A stretch of DNA of 36,429 nucleotides from Anaerolineales bacterium UBA4826 (GTDB lineage Bacteria; Chloroflexota; Anaerolineae; UBA4142), in assembly GCA_002400365.1 (NCBI GenBank), contig DHFK01000232.1:1485-37913 (forward strand). The letters are read 5' to 3'. Position numbers and translations under genes: made by a program. Under the pieces are notes generated by a model. The model was given only the letters and a program-made list of their open reading frames with translations. It was not told the origin of the DNA and searched no databases. Each line of letters starts with the position of its first letter. Within the stretch, counting starts at the first letter, position 1. This document shows, piece by piece, positions 15,731 to 24,080 of the stretch.

Positions 15731-15796
15731 GTAAGACAAGTTTACAAACTTGCCTTACGAACGGAACTGTAGGACAAGTTTGCAAACTTGTCCTAC
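15731..15796. repeat. two tandem 28-bp palindromes in the aldehyde dehydrogenase leader
   Basis: Copy 2 (15769-15796) is a perfect palindrome made of GTAGGACAAGTTTG and its complement. Copy 1 (15731-15758) is the same with a few changes (GTAAGACAAGTTTA). They are 10 bp apart, in the predicted 5' untranslated region, and would form two hairpins in the RNA just before the GGAGG at 15810-15814. Confidence 0.8.
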
Positions 15797-15822
15797 GCAC
15801 AACGTTCAAGGAGGAATTTATC

Positions 15823-17514
15823 ATGCCAGCGAAAAAGAAAATTATCGCCAAACGCGCCGCGCCGAAGCGCAAAGCAACGCGCGCAGTCAAATCCTCCGCG
15901 CCGAAACTTCCCCGCATTACCTATGCCACGCTTGCGATTACGCCGGACGACGACCAGGCGTACGATGCCGCGGTCGTCAAGGTCAAAGGCGAACTCGGCA
16001 AACATTTCTCGAACTATGTGAACGGCGCGGCGCGCGCATCGTCCGCCGGCGAATTCGCGCACGCCAGTCCGATGGACACGCGCATCGCCGTCAGTTATTT
16101 TCCGAAAGGGACGCGCGAGGACGCGCGTATGGCGATCCGCGCGGCGCGCGCAGCGTTCGCCAAGTGGAGTGCGCTCGACTATCGCGGCCGCATTACGATC
16201 TTGCGGCGCGCCGCGGACTTGATCATCGAGCGCCGCTATGATTTGTCAGCGTGGATGGCGTTCGAGGTCGGCAAGAATCGCGCGGAAGCGCTCGCGGAGG
16301 TGAACGAGACGGCAGAACTCATTCGCTATTACTGCGAGCGCATGGAAGATCACAAGGGCTATGTCCTGCCGCTGGAATCGCCGGGCAAAGGACAGACGAC
16401 GGTGAGCGTGCTGCGCCCGTACGGCGTGTGGGCGGTCATCGCGCCGTGGAATTTTCCGATGGCGCTGGCGACCGGGATGAGCGCGGGCGCGCTCGTCGCC
16501 GGCAACGCGGTCGTCTTCAAGCCGTCGTCCGAATCGCCGGTGATCGGCTATGAAATCTATCGCGCGTTTGCGGACGCCGGCTTGCCGACTGGCGTGTTCA
16601 ACCTCATGGTGGGACCGGGCGCGACGGTCGGCGCAGAGTTGCAGGAGAATCCCGGCGTGGACGCGATGATCTTTACCGGCTCGATGCAAGTCGGGATGCG
16701 GTTGTACAAAAACTTTGCGACGAGGTTTCCCAAGCCCGTGATCGCCGAGATGGGCGGCAAGAATCCGGCAATCGTCTGCGCGAGCGCGGACCTTGACGAA
16801 GCGGCGGAAGGGGTGATGCGCGCGGCGTTCGGCTTCGATGGGCAAAAGTGCAGCGCGTGCTCGCGCGTTTATGTGGACGAGCGCGTGAAAGACAAGTTCC
16901 TGGCGTTGTTGATCGAGTACACCAAGCACCGCGTCAAGGTGGGCGACCCGACGCGCAAAGAGACGTTCATGGGGCCTGTCATCAACCAAGCCGCGCTCGA
17001 CCTGTATCTCGCGTCGGCGGAAGACGCGCGCCAGAGCGGGGGGACGTTCCACATCGGCGGCAATCAAATCAAGGGCGGCGATGGTTCGACGGAGTTTATC
17101 CTGAGCAAAGTCGAAGGGCTCGCCCCAAGTTTCGCGCACGGCTATTTCGTCGAACCGGCGATTGTCGAATTGCCCAAGACGCATCGCTTGTTCCAGGACG
17201 AATTGTTCCTGCCGTTCCTCGTCGTGACCGGCGTGGCTTCGTTCGACGAAGCGATGACCGAAGCGAACAACTCGCTGTACGGTTTGTGCGCCGGCATCTA
17301 CAGTCACGACCAGAAAGAGATTGATTACTTTTTCGATCACATTCAGGCGGGTGTGACGTACTCCAACCGCCGCGCCGGCGCGACGACCGGCGCGTGGCCC
17401 GGCGTCAATTCGTTTGGCGGCTGGAAAGGGAGCGGCAGCACCGGCAAGAGCGGGTTGGGTCCGTACTATGTGACGCAGTTTATGCGCGAGCAGAGTCGGT
17501 GGATCGTTGGATAG
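15823..17514 (+). CDS. aldehyde dehydrogenase, L-glutamate gamma-semialdehyde (P5C) dehydrogenase type
   Basis: A 563-residue NAD(P)-dependent aldehyde dehydrogenase. It has the cofactor site APWNFPMALATGMSAGALVAGN, the general base Glu at about residue 309 (EMGGKNPAIV), the nucleophile Cys at about 343 in FGFDGQKCSACSRVYV (the QKCSACSR wording is typical of P5C dehydrogenases), and the closing FGGWKGSGSTGKSGLGPYYV. The likely reaction is oxidation of glutamate semialdehyde in proline degradation, although a broader role cannot be excluded. Two oddities are a basic Lys/Ala/Arg-rich N-terminal tail of about 29 residues and a repeat-coded insert (STEFILSKVEGLAPSF) before HGYFVEP. The ATG at 15823 has GGAGG 8 bases upstream. 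Confidence 0.88.
   Translation: MPAKKKIIAKRAAPKRKATRAVKSSAPKLPRITYATLAITPDDDQAYDAAVVKVKGELGKHFSNYVNGAARASSAGEFAHASPMDTRIAVSYFPKGTREDARMAIRAARAAFAKWSALDYRGRITILRRAADLIIERRYDLSAWMAFEVGKNRAEALAEVNETAELIRYYCERMEDHKGYVLPLESPGKGQTTVSVLRPYGVWAVIAPWNFPMALATGMSAGALVAGNAVVFKPSSESPVIGYEIYRAFADAGLPTGVFNLMVGPGATVGAELQENPGVDAMIFTGSMQVGMRLYKNFATRFPKPVIAEMGGKNPAIVCASADLDEAAEGVMRAAFGFDGQKCSACSRVYVDERVKDKFLALLIEYTKHRVKVGDPTRKETFMGPVINQAALDLYLASAEDARQSGGTFHIGGNQIKGGDGSTEFILSKVEGLAPSFAHGYFVEPAIVELPKTHRLFQDELFLPFLVVTGVASFDEAMTEANNSLYGLCAGIYSHDQKEIDYFFDHIQAGVTYSNRRAGATTGAWPGVNSFGGWKGSGSTGKSGLGPYYVTQFMREQSRWIVG
17084..17121. repeat. TTCGAC...GTCGAA interspersed repeat inserted in frame in the aldehyde dehydrogenase
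   Basis: TTCGAC (17085-17090) and GTCGAA (17110-17115) flank GGAGTTTATCCTGAGCAAA. The wording (TTCGAC...CCTGAGC...GTCGAAGGG) is that of a repeat widely dispersed in Chloroflexota-like genomes. It adds about 12-15 residues at a surface loop position where the family normally has a short turn. Confidence 0.6.
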
Positions 17515-17547
17515 TGCGATAGTGCAATGGTGCGATAGTGCGATAGT
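17510..17547. repeat. GATAGTGC word repeat
   Basis: GATAGTGC, GATAGTGC, AATGGTGC, GATAGTGC, GATAG in direct tandem, starting over the aldehyde dehydrogenase stop codon. Confidence 0.6.
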
Positions 17548-17549
17548 TG

Positions 17550-17579
17550 GGGCGAGAGGCGCGGGAACGTTTCTCGCCC
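17550..17579 (+). terminator. GC-rich hairpin between aldehyde dehydrogenase and the restriction enzyme gene
   Basis: GGGCGAGA (17550-17557) pairs with TCTCGCCC (17572-17579). There is no T-tract, so it may be a factor-dependent terminator or merely a barrier. No clear promoter was seen between it and the next start. Confidence 0.4.
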
Positions 17580-17606
17580 GATTCAATTCGCTGCGGAGAA
17601 ATCGCA

Positions 17607-20435
17607 ATGGTTGATGATTCGCGCCGGGATTTCGAAAAACAACTGACCGCGCTCGTGGACAAGTTTGCCAAGCATCACGCCGACTATCTGCGCGCCGAAT
17701 ACTCCGAAACCGAAGTACGCGCCGAGTTTATTGACCAGTTCTTCGCCGCGCTGGGTTGGGACGTGTACAACAACGCCGGACGCAGCCCCAAAACACGCGA
17801 GGTGTTCCGCGAAGCCGGCGAAACACATGGGCGCGTGGATTACGTTTTCCGCATCGAGAGCCGCGACGTGTTCTACGTCGAAGCCAAAGCGCCGCACGTC
17901 GCGCTGGATCGCACCGACGTGGTCTTGCAAGCCAAGCGCTATGCCTGGAACTCGCCCAACGTTTTCCTCGCCGCGGTCACCGACTTTCAAGAGTTTCGTC
18001 TGTACGACGCGACCGGCAAGCCCGAGCGCAAGCATCCACACGCCGGCTTGATCTTTGCGTATCGTTACAGCGATTATCTCAAACCCAAAGCGCTGGACGA
18101 CTTGTGGCAGTTGTCGCGTGAAGCGGTCGGTACGGGCTCGATTGACCGGCTTCTCAAGCAATCGCCGATAGCCACGCGAAACCGCGTTCCCGTTGACCAA
18201 GCGTTCCTCGAAGACCTGAGCGGGTGGCGCGAGCAACTCGCCAAAGCGGTTTTCAAAACACATCCGGCTTTATCCCCCGCCGATCTCAACAACATCGTCC
18301 AGGTTTTCCTCGACCGGTTGATTTTCATCCGCATTTGCGAAGACCGCCGCATCCTCGATCCTTACCAACTCTCCAATATCGTCGCGCACTGGGAATATAG
18401 CGGCAAGCGCGTCTCTATCGCGGCTGACCTCATCGGATTGTTCCGCGAGATCAACGACCGCTTGAACGGCGAAATCTTCAAGCCGCATCGTTGCGAGAAA
18501 ATGGATTGGGACAGCAACGCGCCGCTCGTCGCGGAGATCATCAAGAACCTGTACCTCCCCGCGTCGCCGTACCTCTTTGACAAGATTCCGGTCGAATTGC
18601 TTGGCTCGATTTACGAGCGCTATCTCGGCAAAACGATTCGCGTGACCGAGACGCGCGCCATCGTCGAGGACAAGCCCGAGGTGCGGAAAGCCGGCGGCGT
18701 CTACTATACGCCCAAGTACATTGTGGATTACATCGTCGCGCAGACGGTCGGTAAACTGATCGAGGGCAAGACGCCCAAGCAGATCGAGAAACTCAAGATT
18801 CTCGATCCCGCGTGCGGTTCGGGGTCGTTCCTGCTCGGCGCGTACCAAGCGTTGTTGGACTATCACACGCGTTGGCACGCGGCGCGCACACACTCGCACG
18901 GCGGCGGGGGCAGAGATGGCGGTCAAGCGCGCTTGTTCCGCGAGAGCAGCGCGGAGTATGGCGAGTTCAAACTGTCGCTGGAGCAAAAGGCGCAGATCCT
19001 GCGGAACAATATTTTCGGCGTGGACATTGACGCGCAAGCCGTCGAGATCACGATGATGAGTTTGTACATCAAGATGCTGGAGGACGAGCGGGGGTTTGTT
19101 TCGGGGCGCGCGGTCTTGCCGCTGTTGCGCGACAATATCAAATGCGGCAACTCGCTGATTGGGTACGACATTGGCGAACTGGATGAAGGCGAACGCGCGC
19201 GCATCAATCCGTTCGATTGGAACAGCCAGAGCGAGGGCTTTGGCGCGATTATGGCGCAAGGCGGCTTTGACGCCGTGATCGGCAATCCGCCGTATGTGAA
19301 ACTGCACAATATCGAGAAAAAATCTCTCGCGTACTATTTTGGAAGATACGAAACAGCAGAGAAAAAATGTGATCTGTATGCCTTCTTCATCGAGCGTGTG
19401 CTTGGTTCATTGCGGAAAGGGGGCATCCTTGGCTACATCACTTCGAACACGTGGTTGAATCTGGATAGTTTTACAAATCTGCGACGAATCATCTGCAAAG
19501 ACAATACGCTCGTCAAGATTGCCACGTTGGAGAATCCTTTTGCTCAGGTCACTGTGGCGCCGGTTATCTTCTTTGTGCGAATGGGCTCAGAATCCGGGTA
19601 CTCGTTTCAAGTAGAGCATCTCGACATTACTAGCCAGTCTGTTACAGGTCATAGATCCATCTCCGCAAGCACGCTCTTGCCGCCGGCGTACATCTTTGAT
19701 TTGACTGTGACCAGCGAATCCAAAAGTCTGCTTCGACGGATTCAAAAGACGAGTATTCTGCTAGCGAGGATAGCCGATCTCCAGTACGGCATTATGACTG
19801 CGGATAACAAGAAATTCGTCACAGCGCGCCGCCAAAGCCAGTATCACAAGCCACTCTTGAGCGGTGAAGACGTAGAGCGTTACGAAATCAAATGGTCAGG
19901 AGGGCGTTATGTGGACTATCGCCCAGAAGAAATGAAAAAGAAAAAGACCGCGAGACCGGGCGAACCGGAACGGTTTGAGCAAGACGAAAAGATTGTCTTT
20001 CAGCGATATAGTTCAACCCGCCTAATCGCGGTGTTGGATACCGAGCAGTTCTACACCCTCGGCACAACGATAATCTGTCATTCAACTTCCAACTACTCAA
20101 ACAGGTACATATTGGGATTGATCAATTCTCGGTTGCTGAGTTGGTGGTATGGGCGTTCCTACACTTCACCAACGAACTATATTCGCGAATTCGAGCAACT
20201 TCCTATCCGCGCCATCAACTTTGACGACCCTGCCGACAAATCCCGTCACGCCAACATGGTCGCGCTCGTGGACCGGATGCTCGAACTGCATCGGCAAAAG
20301 CAAGCCACCCGCAGCGACGTTGCGCGCGAACGTATCGAGCGCGAGATTCACGTGACGGATGAGCAGATTGACGCGCTGGTGTATGAACTGTACGGACTAA
20401 CCGAGGACGAGATCAAGATTGTGGAAGTGCGCTGA
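17607..20435 (+). CDS. Type IIG-like restriction-modification enzyme (Eco57I/TaqI-type)
   Basis: A 942-residue single-chain nuclease, methyltransferase and specificity protein. The N-terminal domain has a PD-(D/E)XK pattern: RAEFIDQFFAALGW, then D78 in GRVDYVF and E92-x-K94 in FYVEAKAP. A helical connector leads to the N6-adenine methyltransferase domain, with motif I DPACGSGSFLLG at about residue 400 and motif IV GNPPYVKL at about 559. FGVDIDAQAVEITMMSLYI is the next conserved element. The C-terminal half (about 650-870) is a target-recognition region of the TaqI-C type with A/T-richer codon use than its neighbours, suggesting exchange of specificity. It ends in a charged helix. The start has GGAG 9 bases upstream. 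It cuts DNA lacking its own methylation mark; the recognition site cannot be read from the sequence. Confidence 0.9.
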   Translation: MVDDSRRDFEKQLTALVDKFAKHHADYLRAEYSETEVRAEFIDQFFAALGWDVYNNAGRSPKTREVFREAGETHGRVDYVFRIESRDVFYVEAKAPHVALDRTDVVLQAKRYAWNSPNVFLAAVTDFQEFRLYDATGKPERKHPHAGLIFAYRYSDYLKPKALDDLWQLSREAVGTGSIDRLLKQSPIATRNRVPVDQAFLEDLSGWREQLAKAVFKTHPALSPADLNNIVQVFLDRLIFIRICEDRRILDPYQLSNIVAHWEYSGKRVSIAADLIGLFREINDRLNGEIFKPHRCEKMDWDSNAPLVAEIIKNLYLPASPYLFDKIPVELLGSIYERYLGKTIRVTETRAIVEDKPEVRKAGGVYYTPKYIVDYIVAQTVGKLIEGKTPKQIEKLKILDPACGSGSFLLGAYQALLDYHTRWHAARTHSHGGGGRDGGQARLFRESSAEYGEFKLSLEQKAQILRNNIFGVDIDAQAVEITMMSLYIKMLEDERGFVSGRAVLPLLRDNIKCGNSLIGYDIGELDEGERARINPFDWNSQSEGFGAIMAQGGFDAVIGNPPYVKLHNIEKKSLAYYFGRYETAEKKCDLYAFFIERVLGSLRKGGILGYITSNTWLNLDSFTNLRRIICKDNTLVKIATLENPFAQVTVAPVIFFVRMGSESGYSFQVEHLDITSQSVTGHRSISASTLLPPAYIFDLTVTSESKSLLRRIQKTSILLARIADLQYGIMTADNKKFVTARRQSQYHKPLLSGEDVERYEIKWSGGRYVDYRPEEMKKKKTARPGEPERFEQDEKIVFQRYSSTRLIAVLDTEQFYTLGTTIICHSTSNYSNRYILGLINSRLLSWWYGRSYTSPTNYIREFEQLPIRAINFDDPADKSRHANMVALVDRMLELHRQKQATRSDVARERIEREIHVTDEQIDALVYELYGLTEDEIKIVEVR

Positions 20436-20452
20436 CGAAAGGAAGGTGCAAC

Positions 20453-20812
20453 ATGGCGGACTATGCCAAAAAGATCAAGCGGTTGTTGCGCGAGTGCGTG
20501 ACCGAGGCGTATGAAAGAGAGTTGTATCGAGAATTGACCAAACTTGATCAGAGTTTTGCGGAATGGCGGAATGGAACCATCGGCAGCGGCGAACTGAGCC
20601 ATCGCATTCACGCGTACGAAAACGGTCCATCGCGCGCACTTTTCAACCGCTACAACCAGGGCGAGGACGACCTGAACGTGGCGTACGCCATCGTCGCCGG
20701 CATACTCGACCGAGACCAAATCCCCGCCGAACTCCTCGAAGCAATCGGGAGACCGCTCGACTTTTTTCAATCAATGAAAGAGCGCAATGAATTACGAGAA
20801 CCAGGCACATAG
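20453..20812 (+). CDS. small companion protein of the restriction-modification gene
   Basis: A 119-residue, charged, helical protein (KKIKRLLRECVTEAYERELYRELTKLDQSFAEW). It starts 17 bp after the restriction enzyme stop with GGAAGG before the ATG, so the two form an operon. I recognise similar proteins sharing SGELSHRIHxYExGPSRxLF and VAYAIVAGILDRDxIPAELLEAI next to other one-chain restriction enzymes, but they have no name or known role. A structural helper or regulator of the enzyme is a guess. Confidence 0.7.
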   Translation: MADYAKKIKRLLRECVTEAYERELYRELTKLDQSFAEWRNGTIGSGELSHRIHAYENGPSRALFNRYNQGEDDLNVAYAIVAGILDRDQIPAELLEAIGRPLDFFQSMKERNELREPGT

Positions 20813-20912
20813 TTCTCTGCAAGCGATCCTGGAAACGTGTTTATGGCTCGCGCCGAATGTATCCAACCGCGGCAAGGTCGAGCAGTGGCTTGGCGAGTTG
20901 AAGGGGCAATGA
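20787..20912 (+). CDS. possible 41-residue small ORF
   Basis: An ATG at 20787 overlaps the last 26 bases of the companion gene in another frame and runs for 41 codons to a TGA at 20910-20912. The peptide (MNYENQAHSSLQAILETCLW, then LAPNVSNRGKVEQWLGELKG) has balanced composition and could be a third operon member. No clear ribosome binding site or family is seen, so this is tentative. Confidence 0.3.
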   Translation: MNYENQAHSSLQAILETCLWLAPNVSNRGKVEQWLGELKGQ

Positions 20913-20942
20913 GTGGTGGAGCTCCCTACACTGCCGGCACTC

Positions 20943-20971
20943 TTGTTGAATTTCACGTGGCGTGATAGAAT
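20943..20971 (+). promoter_or_regulatory. promoter of the epimerase gene
   Basis: TTGTTG at 20943-20948, a 17-bp spacer and TAGAAT at 20966-20971. The leader would be about 85 nt. Confidence 0.5.
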
Positions 20972-21063
20972 GTCACCATACTAACCCAATCCTCTCCGAG
21001 ACTCTGATGAATTTTGACAATTTCATAATCAATGACAAATCGTGAGGTACTGAGTCTGCAACT

Positions 21064-22059
21064 ATGAACTATCCAACTAACCTGACCAACTCCGACTGCC
21101 TCATCACCGGCGGCCTCGGCTTTATCGGCTCGAACCTCGCGCGGCGGCTGGTCGAATTGGGCGCGCGCGTCACACTCGTGGACTCACTCATTCCCGAGTA
21201 CGGCGGCAACCTGTTCAACATCGCCGGGATTGAAGACCAAGTGCGCGTCAACATCGCCGACGTGCGCGACGAATACTCGATGGACTATCTCGTGCAGGGA
21301 CGCGACTATCTCTTCAACCTCGCCGGCCAAACCTCGCACCTCGATTCCATGAGCGATCCGTACACCGACCTCGAAATCAATTGCCGCGCGCAACTCTCCA
21401 TTCTCGAAGCGTGCCGCAAGCACAATCCACGCGTCAAAATCATCTACACCAGCACGCGGCAGATGTACGGCAAGCCGGATTATTTGCCGGTGGACGAGCG
21501 TCACCTGGTTCATCCGACCGACGTGAACGGCATCAACAAAATGGCGGGCGAGTGGTACCACATCGTCTACAACAACGTCCACCACATTCGCGCGGTATCG
21601 CTCCGCATGACGAACACCTACGGACCGCGGATGCGCGTGAAAGACGCGCGCCAGACGTTCCTCGGCGTTTGGATCAAACGCTTGATCGAAGGCGAGCCGA
21701 TCGAAGTCTGGGGCGACGGCATGCAGATTCGCGATTTCAATTACGTGGACGACGCCGTGGACGCGATCTTGCTCGCGGCGACGACGGACGACGCGTACGG
21801 GCAAATCTTCAACCTCGGCAGCGACGAGACGATCAACCTGCGCGATCTCGCCGCGCTGTGCGTCGAGGTGAATGGCGACGGCGCGTATCGCATCATCCCA
21901 TTCCCGCACGACCGCAAGCCGATTGACATCGGCGATTACTACGCGGACTATCGCAAGATTCGCGGCAAACTCGGCTGGCAGCCGCGCGTGAATCTACGCG
22001 AGGGGCTGAAACGCACGCTCGCGTTTTATCGCGCCAATCGAGAACATTATTGGTCATAG
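21064..22059 (+). CDS. NAD-dependent epimerase/dehydratase (extended SDR, nucleotide-sugar enzyme)
   Basis: A 331-residue extended short-chain dehydrogenase. It has the Rossmann signature ITGGLGFIGSNLARRL and an NLAGQTSHLDSM strand after the cofactor loop. IIYTSTRQMYGKP provides the serine-threonine part of the active site, and SLRMTNTYGPRMR plus QIRDFNYVDDAVDAILLA are typical of sugar epimerases. The active-site Y-x-x-x-K appears as N-G-I-N-K (TDVNGINKMAGEWYH), so the usual Tyr is Asn. The same DVNGINK wording occurs, as far as I recall, in a subset of related epimerases, so it may be a family trait. The likely role is in cell-surface sugar synthesis. The start has no strong ribosome binding site. 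Confidence 0.8.
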   Translation: MNYPTNLTNSDCLITGGLGFIGSNLARRLVELGARVTLVDSLIPEYGGNLFNIAGIEDQVRVNIADVRDEYSMDYLVQGRDYLFNLAGQTSHLDSMSDPYTDLEINCRAQLSILEACRKHNPRVKIIYTSTRQMYGKPDYLPVDERHLVHPTDVNGINKMAGEWYHIVYNNVHHIRAVSLRMTNTYGPRMRVKDARQTFLGVWIKRLIEGEPIEVWGDGMQIRDFNYVDDAVDAILLAATTDDAYGQIFNLGSDETINLRDLAALCVEVNGDGAYRIIPFPHDRKPIDIGDYYADYRKIRGKLGWQPRVNLREGLKRTLAFYRANREHYWS

Positions 22060-22167
22060 AGATTAGAAATTGGAGGCTGGACGCGGCACGTTGGAATCCA
22101 GCGTCTGATCTCCACCATCCAACTTGCAACCTTCAGCAAGTCTCACCTCTCGGTTCAGGAGTCTCCC
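22060..22167. other. short intergenic region with word-like repeats
   Basis: This contains GATTAGAAATTGGAGGCTGG followed by partly complementary words (TCCAGCGTCTGATCTCC). It looks like another intergenic word repeat that could terminate the epimerase transcript. It ends with AGGAG ahead of the tldD start. Confidence 0.35.
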
Positions 22168-23598
22168 ATGTCACTCGATCCGAACGACCTGGTCGCCGCG
22201 CTGAACGCCGGGCGCGCGCACTGGGGTGATTTCGCCGAAATCTTCGCCGAACGCCGCGCCGATACCAGCATCGTCCTCGACGATGGACGGCTCGACAAGA
22301 TGAGTGCGGGCGAAGAAGCCGGCGTCGGCGTTCGCATTTTCCACGGCAGAACCTCAGCGTACGTTTATACGACCGATTTCTCGCGCGACGCGATTGTCGA
22401 AGCGATGCGACTCGCCAGCGCGGCAGCGAAACAGCGCGCGGGCACGGGCGCGACGCTCGTCGCCGCGCTCGATCGCAACATCGCGCCGCGACCGCTGGCA
22501 AATTATCGCCAGATGCCGGACGGAATTCCGATGGCAACCAAAGTCGCGGTCGTCCGCAACGCCGATCGCGTCGCACGCGCGGCTGGCACTACGATTCGCC
22601 AGGTCACCGCAACCTACTCCGATTACATCCAGGACGTGACCATCGTCAACTCGCTTGAAGAAGTCGCGCAGGATCGTCGCGTGCGCACGGTGTTCCGCAT
22701 TGACGTGGTCGCCAGCGACGGCGACATCATCCAGACCGCGTTCGAATCTACCGGCGGGCTTGCCGGCTTTGAGCAAGTCGCCGGCGACGTCGGCGAACGC
22801 CTGGCGCGCCTCGCGGCGGAGCGCGCGCGGCGAATGTTGCGCGCGCGTCCCGCGCCCGCCGGCACGATGCCGGTCGTCTGCGCGGCGGAAGCCGGCGGCG
22901 TCCTCGTTCACGAAGCGATGGGCCACGGCATGGAGGGGGATTTCAATTTGCCGAGCAAACCGATGTCGGCGTTCGCCGGCAAAATCGGACAAATGGTCGC
23001 GCATCCCAAAGTGTCCATCGTGGACGATGGAACGATCCCGGGATTGTATGGCTCGCTCGGCTGCGACGACGAAGGCGTGCCCGCGCAGCGTCGCGTGCTG
23101 ATCGAAGATGGAATTTTGCGGAACTATATGCACGACCGCACGACGGCGCGCGAGATGGGCGTCGCGCCGAACGGCAGCGGGCGTCGCCAAAGTTTTCGCC
23201 ATACGCCGATGCCGCGCATGTCGAACACGCTGATGCTCGCGGGCGCGGACGATCCCGCCGCAATCATTCGCAGCGTGCCGCGCGGCTTGCTCGTCAAGCA
23301 GATGGGCGGCGGTCAGGTCAACATCGTCTCCGGCGAGTTCGTGTTCAAGGTGCAAGAGGCGTACCTGATCGAAAATGGCGCGGTCACCGAACCGGTGCGC
23401 GGTGCGACGCTGATCGGCAATGGCCCGGCGGTTCTCAAGATCATTGACCTGGTTGGCAACGACACGGGCGCAACGCGCATCGGCACGTGCGGCAAATACG
23501 ACCAGGGCGCGCCGGTCGGGCACGGCATTCCGACCGTGCGGATTCCGGAGATCGTGGTGGGTGGGATCGTAGCGGGAGTGAATGAAACAATAACATGA
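22168..23598 (+). CDS. tldD: metalloprotease TldD
   Basis: TldD is the catalytic half of the TldD/TldE zinc protease, known from maturation of microcin B17 and degradation of CcdA. The 476-residue protein has the zinc motif H-E-x-x-x-H in VLVHEAMGHGMEGDF at about residues 247-252. The family end GTCGKYDQGAPVGHGIPTVRIPEIVVGG includes the conserved Cys ligand. The N-terminal domain shows FAERRADTSIVLDDGRLDK. Length is normal. The ATG at 22168 has AGGAG 6 bases upstream. The partner tldE follows after a 517-bp gap occupied by the GxxExxY cassette, whose left inverted repeat overlaps the tldD stop. No obvious small peptide substrate gene is nearby. Confidence 0.93.
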   Translation: MSLDPNDLVAALNAGRAHWGDFAEIFAERRADTSIVLDDGRLDKMSAGEEAGVGVRIFHGRTSAYVYTTDFSRDAIVEAMRLASAAAKQRAGTGATLVAALDRNIAPRPLANYRQMPDGIPMATKVAVVRNADRVARAAGTTIRQVTATYSDYIQDVTIVNSLEEVAQDRRVRTVFRIDVVASDGDIIQTAFESTGGLAGFEQVAGDVGERLARLAAERARRMLRARPAPAGTMPVVCAAEAGGVLVHEAMGHGMEGDFNLPSKPMSAFAGKIGQMVAHPKVSIVDDGTIPGLYGSLGCDDEGVPAQRRVLIEDGILRNYMHDRTTAREMGVAPNGSGRRQSFRHTPMPRMSNTLMLAGADDPAAIIRSVPRGLLVKQMGGGQVNIVSGEFVFKVQEAYLIENGAVTEPVRGATLIGNGPAVLKIIDLVGNDTGATRIGTCGKYDQGAPVGHGIPTVRIPEIVVGGIVAGVNETIT

Positions 23599-23616
23599 TC
23601 CGCGAATAACGCGAAT
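23594..23616 (+). repeat. left inverted repeat of the GxxExxY cassette
   Basis: A perfect 23-bp match to the complement of 24081-24103. It includes the tldD stop codon (23596-23598) and is followed by the related words AGCGCGAATCTC. Confidence 0.85.
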
Positions 23617-23651
23617 AGCGCGAATCTCAAAATCACTTCATGGGAGCTCTT

Positions 23652-24065
23652 ATGACAGACCTGATTTGCAAACAAGAGGTGTATGAGATTGTCGGAGCGG
23701 CAATGGAGGTTTACAACGTTCTCGGTCCGGGATTTCTCGAGCCCGTGTATCAAGAAGCACTTGAAATCGAATTGACAGATCGGAGGATTCCTTTCGAAAG
23801 CCAAAAGGAACTGCCGATCTTTTACAAAGGGCGTCGGTTGAAGAAAACCTACATCGCTGATTTTGTGGTGTTTGAAAAAGTGATTGTGGAGATCAAAGCG
23901 CTAGACCGTCTGACCACGCGTGAGGAATCTCAACTGCTCAACTATCTGAAAGCAACCGGCTTGGAAGTCGGCGTGCTCGCTAATTTCGGCGCGGATAGAC
24001 AGTTGGAATGGAAGCGCAAGGTCAAAACGCGCAAGCCGGTTTCCAGTCACGCGAATCCGCAATAG
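23652..24065 (+). CDS. GxxExxY family protein (PD-(D/E)XK-like)
   Basis: A 137-residue protein with the family hallmark G-x-x-E-x-x-Y in LGPGFLEPVYQEALEIEL. The core YIADFVVFEKVIVEIKAL has the D-x(n)-E-x-K pattern of PD-(D/E)XK nucleases. LNYLKATGLEVGVLANFG closes the domain. The family is widespread in environmental bacteria and has no established function; nuclease activity is inferred from the fold. The ATG at 23652 has GGAG 7 bases upstream, better than the ATG at 23640. The last residues (SSHANPQ) come from sequence next to the right inverted repeat. Codon use is less GC-rich than in tldD and tldE, which supports separate origin. Confidence 0.88.
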   Translation: MTDLICKQEVYEIVGAAMEVYNVLGPGFLEPVYQEALEIELTDRRIPFESQKELPIFYKGRRLKKTYIADFVVFEKVIVEIKALDRLTTREESQLLNYLKATGLEVGVLANFGADRQLEWKRKVKTRKPVSSHANPQ

Positions 24066-24080
24066 ATTTCTATTCGCGAG

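Noticed and set aside
17510..17547. CRISPR-like short repeats
   Set aside because: The units are 8 bases with no spacers and no cas genes nearby; this is a word repeat.
16246..17607. Leftward 453-codon frame
   Set aside because: Shadow of the aldehyde dehydrogenase; its only recognisable text comes from a dispersed repeat.
18270..19307. Leftward 345-codon frame
   Set aside because: Shadow of the restriction-modification gene, which has clear motifs in the forward frame.
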